From: Acidimicrobiaceae bacterium
GTDB lineage: Bacteria; Actinomycetota; Acidimicrobiia; Acidimicrobiales; UBA8190
Length of the DNA: 12,240 nt
Assembly: GCA_003453695.1 (NCBI GenBank)
Contig: DMNK01000156.1
Span: forward strand, 2,358 to 14,597
Direction of reading: 5' to 3'
Of the stretch, positions 1 to 8,501 are shown piece after piece. The position numbers were made by a program, and so were the translations under genes. Every line of letters begins with the position of its first letter. The first letter of the stretch is position 1. Under the pieces are notes generated by a model. It was not told the DNA's origin. It saw nothing but the letters and a program-made list of their open reading frames with translations, and did no database searches.

Positions 1-3
1 CAG

Positions 4-13
4 CCCCCCCCCC
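4..13. repeat. Homopolymer tract of ten C
   Basis: Ten consecutive C residues lie about 37 bp upstream of the chosen methyltransferase ATG. The methyltransferase frame is open through the tract, so a length change could matter if the true start lies upstream. Tracts like this are prone to slippage and also to sequencing or assembly error. Confidence 0.7.
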
Positions 14-49
14 GCCGAGTCCCGAGTGCAGAGGTTGCGAGATCAGCCC

Positions 50-799
50 ATGGACGAGATCACGAGACGGCGGGCGTCCTCCTTCGGGCCCGTGGCCGAC
101 ACCTACGCCCGGGTGCGACCCGGCTATCCGCCCGAGGCCATCGCCTGGCTGCTTCCGGCGAACGCCGGTCGGGTGCTCGACATGGGAGCCGGGACGGGGG
201 CACTGAGCCAGGGGCTGCTGGACTGCGGGCTCGACGTCGTCGCCGTGGAGCCCGATCCCCAGATGCGGCGGGTGCTCGAGGATCGGCTTCCCGGCGTCGA
301 CGTGCGAGCCGGGCGCGCCGAGGAGCTCCCGCTCGAGACGGGCGAGGTCGACGCCGTCCTGGGCGGCCAGATGTGGCACTGGGTGGAGGCAGAGGAAGCG
401 ACTACAGAGGTGGCCCGGGTCCTCCGGCCCGGGGGCACGCTCGGCTTGCTGTGGAACCTGCGCGACGAGCGGGTGCCCTGGATGGCGGCGCTCGGAGAGC
501 TCGTCCCCGGCGAGGACCGGAGCGGGTCTGCCGCCCTGCGGGTGCGACTCCCGGCGGGATCGCCGTTCGACGGTGGTGCCGCCCGCCAATTCCCGTGGCA
601 TCAGGAGCTGGCGCCCGCCGACGTGGTCGACCTCATGGCCACCCGAAGCCGGGTCCAGGTGCTGAGCGAACCCGAACGGCGGAAGGTGCTGGCCCGAGTC
701 GCCGAGCTCACCCGTACCCATCCGGGTCTCGCCGGCCGGCCCGTCGTCGACGTGCCCTACGTCACGAGCTGTTTCCGGGCCGTGCGCCGGCCGACGTAG
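50..799 (+). CDS. Class I SAM-dependent methyltransferase (Methyltransf_11 type)
   Basis: A 249-residue protein with a Rossmann methyltransferase fold. Motif I, the SAM-binding glycine loop, is VLDMGAGTG at residues 42-50. The acidic residue ending strand 2, which would bind the ribose of SAM, is E67 in VAVEP. Strand 4 carries QMWHW at 107-111, and LRPGG follows at 125-129. The N-terminal SSFGPVADTYARVRPGYP segment is typical of the small-molecule methyltransferases often annotated as UbiE/COQ5-like. The substrate cannot be read from the sequence. I chose the ATG at 50; an in-frame GTG at 26 adds eight residues but has no Shine-Dalgarno, and the frame stays open to the window edge, so a start further upstream is possible. 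The gene converges on ilvD with 3 bp between stops. The fold is sure and the function is not. Confidence 0.85.
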   Translation: MDEITRRRASSFGPVADTYARVRPGYPPEAIAWLLPANAGRVLDMGAGTGALSQGLLDCGLDVVAVEPDPQMRRVLEDRLPGVDVRAGRAEELPLETGEVDAVLGGQMWHWVEAEEATTEVARVLRPGGTLGLLWNLRDERVPWMAALGELVPGEDRSGSAALRVRLPAGSPFDGGAARQFPWHQELAPADVVDLMATRSRVQVLSEPERRKVLARVAELTRTHPGLAGRPVVDVPYVTSCFRAVRRPT

Positions 800-802
800 A
801 CG

Positions 803-2470
803 TCAGGGCTCGGTGACCGCTCCCTGGTCTGCGCCGGTGACGAGCCGGGCGTACTTGGCCAGGACCCCGGTGGTGTAGCGGGGCTCGGGCTGCTTCCAGT
901 CCCGGCGGCGGCGCGACAGCTCGGCGTCGTCCACGACGACGTCGATGGTCGCCGTGGGCACGTCGATGACGATTCGGTCCCCGTCGGCGAGGAAAGCGAT
1001 CGGGCCGCCGTCCACCGCCTCCGGAGCGACGTGGCCAACGCAGTAGCCGTGGGTGCCGCCCGAGAACCGGCCATCGGTCACGAGGGCGCAGTCGCCGCCT
1101 CTCCCGGCTCCTTTCATGGCGCCGGTGACGGCCAGCATCTCCCGCATGCCGGGCCCGCCCTTGGGGCCCTCGTAGCGGATGACGACGACCGTCCCCGGGT
1201 CGATCGAGCCGGCCAGGATGGCGTCGAGCGCCGCCTCCTCCCCGTCGAAGACCCGGGCCGTCCCCTCGAAGCGGAGCTGGTCGATACCCGCCACCTTGAC
1301 GACGGCGCCCTTGGGAGCCAGCGTCCCGGTGAGCACGGCGATGCCGCCTCGATCGTGGATCGGTGAAGCCAGTGGGTGGACGACCGTGCCGTCAGGGGGC
1401 GGCGGGTCCAGGGCGGCCAGGTTCTCGCCGACGGTCCGGCCCGTCACGGTGAGGCAGTCTCCGTGCAGCAGCCCGGCCTCCAGCAGCTCCCGCATCACCA
1501 CGGGCAGTCCCCCCACGCGGTCGACGTCGACCATGTGGAACCGGCCGTGCGGCTTGGTGTCGGCGATGTGGGGAACCCGGGCCCCGACGCGGTTGAAGTC
1601 GTCGAGGACCAGCTCGACGCGCGCCTCTCGGGCGATGGCCATGAGATGCAGCACGGCGTTGGTCGAGCCTCCGAGGGCCATCACCACGGCGATGGCGTTC
1701 TCGAACGCCTCCTTGGTCATGATCTGCCTGGGACGGATGCCCCGGCGCAGGAGATCGACGACGGCTCGTCCCGACTCCTCGGCGAACTGGGCGCGCCGGG
1801 TGTCGACGGCCGGCGGTGAGGCCGAGCCCGGGAGCGACATGCCCAGTGCCTCGGCGACCGAGGCCATGGTGTTGGCTGTGAACATCCCCGCGCACGAGCC
1901 TGCGGTCGGACAGGCGTTGTGCTCGATGAGCGACAACTCGGCGTCGCTCAGCGCGCCGGTGGCGTGCGCTCCCACTGCCTCGAAGACGCTCACGATGTCG
2001 AGCACCTGGTCGCCGGCGTGGCCGGGAAGGATGGAGCCCCCGTACAGGAACACCGACGACAGGTCGAGCCGCGCCGCCGCCATGAGCATGCCCGGCAGCG
2101 ACTTGTCACAGCCAGCCAGGGTGACCATGGCGTCGAAGCGCTCGGCGTGCATCATGGTCTCGACCGAGTCGGCGATGATCTCGCGCGAGACGAGCGACGC
2201 CCGCATGCCTTCGTGGCCCATCGAGATCCCGTCGGACACGGCGATGGTCACGAACTCGACCGGGAAGCCACCCGCCTCCCGCACCCCGGCCTTGGCCTGG
2301 TCGGCCAGGCCGGCGAGGGGGAGGTTGCACGGGGTCACCTCGTTCCACGACGAGGCCACGCCCACCTGCGGCTTGTCCCAGTCGTCGTCGGTCATACCGA
2401 TGGCGCGCAGCATGGCCCGCGCCGGGGCGCGGGCGGGCCCTTCGGTGACCTCGTAGCTGCGGATCTTCAT
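803..2470 (-). CDS. ilvD: Dihydroxy-acid dehydratase
   Basis: A 555-residue member of the IlvD/Edd family. It dehydrates 2,3-dihydroxy-3-methylbutanoate and its methylpentanoate homologue to the 2-oxo acids, the third step common to valine and isoleucine synthesis, in the cytoplasm. The three cysteines expected to bind the [2Fe-2S] cluster are present: C48 (TPCNL), C121 (AGCDKSLPG) and C193 ([10 protein letters not shown]). LGGSTN at 267-271 and [11 protein letters not shown] near 465-475 are also family signatures, with S470 in the position of the proposed catalytic base. Length is normal and the gene looks intact. I start at the ATG at 2470 because [11 protein letters not shown] matches the usual family N-terminus. 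An in-frame ATG at 2515 adds 15 Gly/Pro-rich residues, and neither start has a clear Shine-Dalgarno. The gene follows the HNH gene by 55 nt (10 nt with the upstream start). Confidence 0.96.
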   Translation of the reverse strand: MKIRSYEVTEGPARAPARAMLRAIGMTDDDWDKPQVGVASSWNEVTPCNLPLAGLADQAKAGVREAGGFPVEFVTIAVSDGISMGHEGMRASLVSREIIADSVETMMHAERFDAMVTLAGCDKSLPGMLMAAARLDLSSVFLYGGSILPGHAGDQVLDIVSVFEAVGAHATGALSDAELSLIEHNACPTAGSCAGMFTANTMASVAEALGMSLPGSASPPAVDTRRAQFAEESGRAVVDLLRRGIRPRQIMTKEAFENAIAVVMALGGSTNAVLHLMAIAREARVELVLDDFNRVGARVPHIADTKPHGRFHMVDVDRVGGLPVVMRELLEAGLLHGDCLTVTGRTVGENLAALDPPPPDGTVVHPLASPIHDRGGIAVLTGTLAPKGAVVKVAGIDQLRFEGTARVFDGEEAALDAILAGSIDPGTVVVIRYEGPKGGPGMREMLAVTGAMKGAGRGGDCALVTDGRFSGGTHGYCVGHVAPEAVDGGPIAFLADGDRIVIDVPTATIDVVVDDAELSRRRRDWKQPEPRYTTGVLAKYARLVTGADQGAVTEP

Positions 2471-2476
2471 GCCGTG

Positions 2477-2500
2477 GGGCCCGGGCGTGGTTCCGGGCCC
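2477..2500 (-). promoter_or_regulatory. Perfect inverted repeat just upstream of ilvD
   Basis: GGGCCCGG at 2477-2484 and CCGGGCCC at 2493-2500 are exact reverse complements separated by 8 nt. In the ilvD transcript they would form a very stable hairpin ending 6 nt before the ATG at 2470. There is no T-run after it, so it does not look like an intrinsic terminator. It could occlude the ribosome site, or simply be Gly/Pro-coding sequence if translation begins at 2515. Confidence 0.45.
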
Positions 2501-2525
2501 ACCGGATGGCGACATGCGGGAAAGA

Positions 2526-3785
2526 CTACGGCCCGTCCTCGGGTGGAGGAACCGGCGGCTCTCCGGGTGGCGGGGGCGGGACCCACTCCCAGTGCCCCGG
2601 ACCACCTCGCAGCTCGTAGCCCTCGTACGTCTTGAGCTGATGGTGGAAGCGACACAGCCGGGCCAGGTTCCACAGCGCCGTCGGCCCGCCTTTGGAGAAG
2701 GGCACCTGCCAGTGGTCGATCTCGAGACTGAGCGTGACGTCGCACCCGGGAACGACACAGGTGCGGTCCCTCGCCTCGAGAGCCGTCTCGACGTGTGCCG
2801 GAACGGTGCGGCCGAGATGGCACGCCGTCGTCACGTCCACGCCGTTGGTGATGACGAGCTTGCCCATGGCGTCGCCCACCACGTTCTCGATGACCTTGAG
2901 CGGCACCGGGCCCACACCGGGCACCTCGCACAGCTCACCGGGCTCGAGCTGGCCACGGCGAAGCGCCTCCAGGCTCACGTGGTACACGACCCCCGGGGTC
3001 CGCCGCCTCCCGCCGGTGAGGCCGTGAAAGGTGTCGTAGCGGACGTCACCGGTCACGAGGGCGACCAGGGCGTCGGACTCGTAGGCCGAGGCACCTTCCT
3101 CGGCCGTCCCCGCCAACACCGCCTCTTGGGCCACGAAGCTGGCTCGGGCCCGCACCGCGGCGAGGACCTCGGCGCCGGCGTCGGGGGTCATCCGGGTGTG
3201 CAGGTGGAAGGCACCCTCGGGATCGAGCCAGTGCCGGAGGAAGCGTCCCTTTCGTATGGCGGCGTTCCGCTCCGCCTCGTCGGTGGCGGCGGCCTTGATG
3301 AGCCGGGCTCGATACTGCAGGCCCTTCAGGCTCAGGTAGCCGGCCATCTCGATCAGGTCGGCTTCGGAAGCCGGGTCGACGCTGGCAGCGGCGGCGATCT
3401 CGTGCACCTGCGGGACCGACAGCGTTCCTCGACGCAGAGCGTCAGCGGTGGCGGGCAGGTCGGGCAGGCGTTTGGCGGTCTTCAGCGCCGAGATCGCCTC
3501 GCCCACCGACGTCTTGGTCTTCTGGGCCAGCCAGTCGGCAGCCGAGCGGTGCCCTTCCTGCTTCCAGGTCATGCACGTCTCGACGCGCCGCGCGAAGGCG
3601 AGCTGGCCGGCGGCGACGGGGCGCGCCAGCTTGACGAAGCGTTCCAGGATGAGCCCGGCGTCCTCTCCGCTCACGCATTCGGGATCGACGCCGGCCAGAA
3701 CCGCCTGGACGACCTCGATGGCATGGTCGAGCCGGGCCAGCGCGCTTTGTTCGGTGGAGGTGTCTACAACGGACGGCAGTGCCAT
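2526..3785 (-). CDS. DUF222 / 13E12-repeat protein with C-terminal HNH nuclease domain
   Basis: A 419-residue protein of the DUF222-HNH family, which is abundant and often multicopy in actinobacteria; the mycobacterial members are called the 13E12 repeat family. A helical DUF222 region fills roughly residues 20-310. The HNH domain is near 343-390. Its metal-ligand cysteines appear as C343/C348, with C378 and H381/H382 in CRFHH; the catalytic D357-H358 lies in LEIDH and the central asparagine is N373. All key residues are present, so the nuclease fold looks intact. A proline-rich tail ([13 protein letters not shown]) ends the protein. The start is the ATG at 3785, with no strong Shine-Dalgarno. 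It lies between gatB (49 bp upstream) and ilvD, where an operon would usually carry only housekeeping genes. The biological role of this family is not established, and no target can be inferred here. Confidence 0.9.
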   Translation of the reverse strand: MALPSVVDTSTEQSALARLDHAIEVVQAVLAGVDPECVSGEDAGLILERFVKLARPVAAGQLAFARRVETCMTWKQEGHRSAADWLAQKTKTSVGEAISALKTAKRLPDLPATADALRRGTLSVPQVHEIAAAASVDPASEADLIEMAGYLSLKGLQYRARLIKAAATDEAERNAAIRKGRFLRHWLDPEGAFHLHTRMTPDAGAEVLAAVRARASFVAQEAVLAGTAEEGASAYESDALVALVTGDVRYDTFHGLTGGRRRTPGVVYHVSLEALRRGQLEPGELCEVPGVGPVPLKVIENVVGDAMGKLVITNGVDVTTACHLGRTVPAHVETALEARDRTCVVPGCDVTLSLEIDHWQVPFSKGGPTALWNLARLCRFHHQLKTYEGYELRGGPGHWEWVPPPPPGEPPVPPPEDGP

Positions 3786-3795
3786 GCCGTGAAGA

Positions 3796-3813
3796 TGGCA
3801 CAGGGGTGTGACA
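3796..3813. promoter_or_regulatory. Imperfect dyad upstream of the HNH gene
   Basis: TGGCACA and TGTGACA are 7-nt arms with one mismatch around a GGGG centre, in the 49-bp gap between gatB and the HNH gene and 10 nt before the HNH start. It could be an operator half-site pair, but an 18-bp imperfect dyad can arise by chance. Confidence 0.25.
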
Positions 3814-3834
3814 GCGCCAGCGGTGGTCGGGAGG

Positions 3835-5324
3835 TCAGCCCCGCAGACGCTGGAGCTCGGCCACGACCGTCTTGCCGTCCGCCTTCCCCTTGGTCACCTT
3901 CATGACCTGGCCGATGAAGAACTGCGCCAGCTTGTCCTCGCCGTGTCGGTACCGTTCCCACTCGTTCGGGTGCGCCCCCACGACGACGGCCACGGCTCCA
4001 GCCAGGGAGTCGGCGCCCAGGGCCTCGAAGCCCCGGCGCCGGGCGATGTCGACGGGATCTCCGCCGCGTTCGAGCAGCTCGGCCAGCACCGCCTTGGCCT
4101 GGGTGGCCGTCACCTGGCCCCGCTCCTCCATCTCGAGCAGCGACACGTAGGCGCGCCGGTCGAGCCCCCGGGCCCGGTGGGGATCCGCCGATGCCTCGTT
4201 GGCGGTGCGGGCCAGGGCGAGGCTGGGCGCCACGCCGTCCTCGGCCGCCGACGTGACGAGCTCGTCCAGCCCGTGCTCCACCACGGTGGCGATCTGGTCC
4301 TCCTGGGCGGCGGTGGGCGGCGCCCCCGGGTCCCACGGCGCCCCCGGCGCCGCCGGGGCGCCCAGCAGCTGGCGCAGACGGGCCCGGCGCTCGGCGGGCA
4401 GGGGCGGGAGAGCCGAGGCCACGTCCGTCTGCCACTGCGGGTCGGGGGCGACGGGGACCAGGTCGGGCTCCGGGAAGTAGCGGTAGTCGAAGGCCTCCTC
4501 CTTCGACCGCAGCGCCACGGTGCGGCTCTCCTTCTCGTCCCAGTGCCGGGTCTGCTGGACCACCGCCTCCCCGGACTCGAGCACCTCGGCCTGTCGGGCC
4601 GCCTCGTAGTCGATGGCGCGCACCAGTGACCGCAGCGAGTTCAGGTTCTTGATCTCACAGCGCGTGCCGAGATCGGCCGAGCCCGCCGCCCGGACCGACA
4701 CGTTGGCGTCGACGCGCATCGACCCCTCCTCCATGCGGCCGTCGGAGGCGTCGGTGGCGACGAGGATCGAGCGGAGCTCGGCCACATAGGTGCGGGCCTG
4801 CGCCGCCGATCGCAGGTCGGGGGCGGAGACGATCTCGACCAGCGGCACCCCGGCCCGGTTGTAGTCCACCAGCGCGTACTCGGCGTCGTGGATCCGCCCT
4901 CCCCCGCCGACATGGGTCGTCTTCCCCGTGTCCTCTTCCAGATGGGCCCGGACCACGCCGACGCGGTATCCGTCGGGCAGCTCGAGAAAGCCGCCGACAT
5001 TGATCGGCTCGTCGTACTGCGAGATCTGGTAGTCCTTGGGCATGTCGGGATAGAAGTAGTTCTTGCGATGGAAGGTCGACGGCCTGATCTCGCAGTGCAG
5101 GGCCAGGCCGATGCGCATGGCCAGCTCGACGGCCTTCGAGTTGAGGACCGGCAACGAGCCGGGCAGTCCCAGGCACACCGGGCACACGTTGGTGTTGGGC
5201 TCGTCGCCGAAGGCGTTGCGGCAGCCGCAGAAGAGCTTGGTCTCGGTGCGGAGCTCGCAGTGGACCTCGAGGCCGATGACCGGCTCGTAGCCACGGGCAG
5301 TCGCCGGCTGGCTCTCCCGGGCCG

Positions 5325-5328
<4 letters not shown>
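3835..5328 (-). CDS. gatB: Asp-tRNA(Asn)/Glu-tRNA(Gln) amidotransferase subunit B
   Basis: A 497-residue GatB, the tRNA-binding and kinase subunit of the GatCAB complex that converts mischarged Glu-tRNA(Gln) and/or Asp-tRNA(Asn) to the amide form. [10 protein letters not shown] at 17-26 and the Zn-type cysteines CGC (34, 36) and CPVC (49, 52) mark the N-terminus. [20 protein letters not shown] at 87-106 is the family signature, and [13 protein letters not shown] and RCEIKNLNS follow. The C-terminal helical YqeY-like tail ends with [16 protein letters not shown]. Between the catalytic core and the tail, residues 323-341 are an unusual Ala/Pro/Gly-rich linker. The start is the GTG at 5328, whose GTGA overlaps the gatA stop by 4 nt; the reading frame stays open far upstream only because of gatA's composition. 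Length is normal for the family. Confidence 0.96.
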
Positions 5329-6805
<1,477 letters not shown>

Positions 6806-6809
<4 letters not shown>

Positions 6810-7108
6810 AGGGGCTCCCCCAAGATGCGCGGGACGCGGAAGCGCCCGTCCTCGGCGGCGGGAGCTTCGGCGAGCACGACGGCACGGTCGAGACAGGGCC
6901 ACACCTCGTCGCGCCGTAGCACGTTGCGAAGCGGCAGCGGGTGCGAGGTGGGGTGCACCCCCTCGGTGTCGAGGGCGGCCACGGCGGCGGCGTGCTCGAG
7001 GACGTCGGCCAGCTGCTCGGCGTAGCGCTCGAGCTCCTCCTCCGACAGCTGGATGCGTGCCAGGCGCGCCACGTAGGCGGCGTCCTCGCGGGTGAGCCGC
7101 TCGGCCAC
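6806..7108 (-). CDS. gatC: Asp-tRNA(Asn)/Glu-tRNA(Gln) amidotransferase subunit C
   Basis: A 100-residue GatC, the small subunit that wraps around and stabilises the GatA-GatB interface. The N-terminal helical segment [24 protein letters not shown] is characteristic, and the C-terminal part has the expected LRRDEV and RFRVPRIL elements. The start is GTG at 7108, 2 nt after the stop codon of the upstream hydrolase, and the stop overlaps gatA in a GTGA. All three gat genes begin with GTG. Size and residues are normal for the family. Confidence 0.95.
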
Positions 7109-7110
7109 GT

Positions 7111-7938
7111 TCAGGTCCCGGCCGGCTCGGCCGTCGCTCTGCCCGTGGTCCCCAGTGCCGGCGCCCCATGTGCACGGCCGGCGAACACCTCGGCCAGGAA
7201 CGACACGGTGCGGCTCTCGATGAGCGGGGCGTCGTGGTCCAACGTCGCCACGTGGTAGCTACGCTCCAACCAGACCCGCTCGACCGGGCCCGACACACGG
7301 GCGGCGAGCAGGTCACCCGAGGAGCTCGGGACGACGTGGTCGTTGCGGCTGGAGAAGAGGAGCACCGGGCACGAGATGGAAGCCAGGCCGGCCGCCACCT
7401 CGTCCACGCCTTCGAACAGCGACAGCGCCGCTTCGAGCGGCGAGCCCGCGTAGGAGAGCTCGACACCGCCCTCCCGGGCGATGTCCGACCCGATGCCCGG
7501 CGCCACGTCCGTCCCCGACGCGAGAAGCCCGCGCAGGACGTCCCGGTAGCTCTCGGCCGGAGGCTCGACCATGGGGTTCACGAGCACCAGGGCCGTGATC
7601 TCGGGACGCCGTTCCGCCAGCCGGCAGGCCAGGGTGCCGCCCATGGACAGTGCGGCGACGGCCACCCGGCGGCAGCGGGCGGCCAGCCCCTCGTAGGCCT
7701 CGTCAGCGGCCCGGGCCCAATCGGCGAAACGGGTGGGGACCATGTCCTCGAGGGCCGTCCCGTGCCCGGGGAGGAGCGGCAATTCGACCGAGTACCCGGC
7801 GTCCGCCACTGCTTCGGCCAGGGGGCGCAGGGACTGGGGATTGCCCGTGAAGCCGTGCAGGACGAGGACGCCGTCGTCTCCGCCCGTGCGTGCCATGGGC
7901 TCGGCACCAGGAATGACGGGTGCGGTCACGCGCCGCAT
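7111..7938 (-). CDS. Alpha/beta-hydrolase, carboxylesterase / monoacylglycerol-lipase type
   Basis: A 275-residue serine hydrolase resembling the Est30-type bacterial carboxylesterases. The oxyanion-region motif LVLHGFTG is at 25-32, followed by LPGHG at 56-60. The nucleophile elbow is ALSMGG with S98; Ala replaces the first Gly of the usual GxSxG. The other triad residues are D200 (SSRND) and H229 (RSYHVATLD). It probably hydrolyses short acyl esters or monoglycerides in the cytoplasm; no signal peptide is seen. It is the first gene of the gatCAB cluster, 2 nt before gatC. The start could be the ATG at 7938 or the GTG at 7929. Neither has a Shine-Dalgarno, and a -10-like TAGCAT ends 7 nt before the GTG, which would suit a leaderless message. 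The family is clear, but the substrate and any link to tRNA amidation are not. Confidence 0.88.
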   Translation of the reverse strand: MRRVTAPVIPGAEPMARTGGDDGVLVLHGFTGNPQSLRPLAEAVADAGYSVELPLLPGHGTALEDMVPTRFADWARAADEAYEGLAARCRRVAVAALSMGGTLACRLAERRPEITALVLVNPMVEPPAESYRDVLRGLLASGTDVAPGIGSDIAREGGVELSYAGSPLEAALSLFEGVDEVAAGLASISCPVLLFSSRNDHVVPSSSGDLLAARVSGPVERVWLERSYHVATLDHDAPLIESRTVSFLAEVFAGRAHGAPALGTTGRATAEPAGT

Positions 7939-7942
7939 GCTA
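7937..7942 (-). promoter_or_regulatory. -10-like element for the hydrolase-gatCAB cluster
   Basis: TAGCAT fits the actinobacterial TANNNT -10 consensus. It ends 7 nt before the in-frame GTG at 7929, the spacing expected if transcription begins at or next to that codon (leaderless mRNA). No good -35 is visible. It overlaps the alternative ATG at 7938, so both cannot be true if this promoter is used. Confidence 0.4.
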
Positions 7943-7973
7943 CCGGCAGGCCGCGAACGCGGCGTTGCCGGTA
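7941..7973. promoter_or_regulatory. 33-bp nested dyad between divergent genes (possible operator)
   Basis: Outer arms TACCGGCA (7941-7948) and TGCCGGTA (7966-7973) are exact reverse complements. Inside them GCCGCG (7950-7955) and CGCGGC (7958-7963) are also exact, around a central AA. The only asymmetry is one base on the left against two on the right between the arms. The terminal TA of each outer arm is also the first two bases of an outward-facing -10-like hexamer. A repressor bound here would cover the -35 regions of both divergent promoters. No regulator gene is visible next to it. Confidence 0.6.
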
Positions 7974-7977
7974 TGGT
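7972..7977 (+). promoter_or_regulatory. -10-like element for the SCP2 gene
   Basis: TATGGT fits TANNNT and begins in the right arm of the dyad. A start near 7984 would leave a leader of roughly 110 nt before the SCP2 ATG. No consensus -35 is seen 17 nt upstream; that position lies in the dyad. Confidence 0.35.
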
Positions 7978-8093
7978 GAGCGCGCCACGCCTCCCGGACG
8001 TGCACATGAAGAGCACAGGATGCGCACGGCAGGGGACGGCGACAGCAGCATGGGACGAGAGCAGCACGGGACGAGACAGGAGGAGCGACCCAC

Positions 8094-8501
8094 ATGGCCA
8101 CATACCCGTTCCTGAGCGACGAGTGGGTGACCGAGGCTCGCAAGATCCGGGGGGAGTACGAGGGGAAGGCAGGCTCCATCCCCCACCAGATGCGCATGAA
8201 CCTGGTCATCACCGACGTCCCCTTCTCGGAGTCGTCCATCGACGCCCACATGGACTCGAGCGAAGGTCAGCTCAAATTGGAGCTGGGCCACATCGACCCC
8301 GTCGACTTGAAGGTCACGCTCGACTACCTGACGGCCAAGTCCATCCTCGTGGAGGGGAACCCCCAGGTGGGCATGCAGGCCTTCATGGCCGGGAAGATCC
8401 GGGTGGAGGGGGACATGGCCAAGCTGATGGCCATGCAGGCCACCCCACCGGACCCCACCGCCCAGGAAGTGGCGGCGCGCCTGCGCTCGATCACGGCCTG
8501 A
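8094..8501 (+). CDS. SCP2 sterol-carrier domain protein
   Basis: A 135-residue single-domain SCP2 protein. The family binds fatty acids, acyl-CoAs or sterols in a hydrophobic tunnel. In actinobacteria such proteins often sit near lipid or steroid catabolism genes, but no cargo can be assigned here. The core runs from about residue 20, with IDAHMDSSEGQLKLELG near 49-65. The typical SCP2 segment is VGMQAFMAGKIRVEGDMAKL at 92-111. No signal peptide or membrane segment is seen, so it should be cytoplasmic. The ATG at 8094 is well supported by AGGAGGAG at 8078-8085, the strongest Shine-Dalgarno in the window. It is transcribed divergently from the hydrolase. Its last 11 bp overlap the end of the convergent MFS gene. 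Confidence 0.9.
   Translation: MATYPFLSDEWVTEARKIRGEYEGKAGSIPHQMRMNLVITDVPFSESSIDAHMDSSEGQLKLELGHIDPVDLKVTLDYLTAKSILVEGNPQVGMQAFMAGKIRVEGDMAKLMAMQATPPDPTAQEVAARLRSITA

Noticed and set aside
1179..2456. A 425-codon plus-strand open frame opposite ilvD
   Set aside because: It is Ser/Thr/Arg-rich low-complexity sequence with no recognisable domain, the usual antisense shadow in high-GC DNA, and ilvD is certain.
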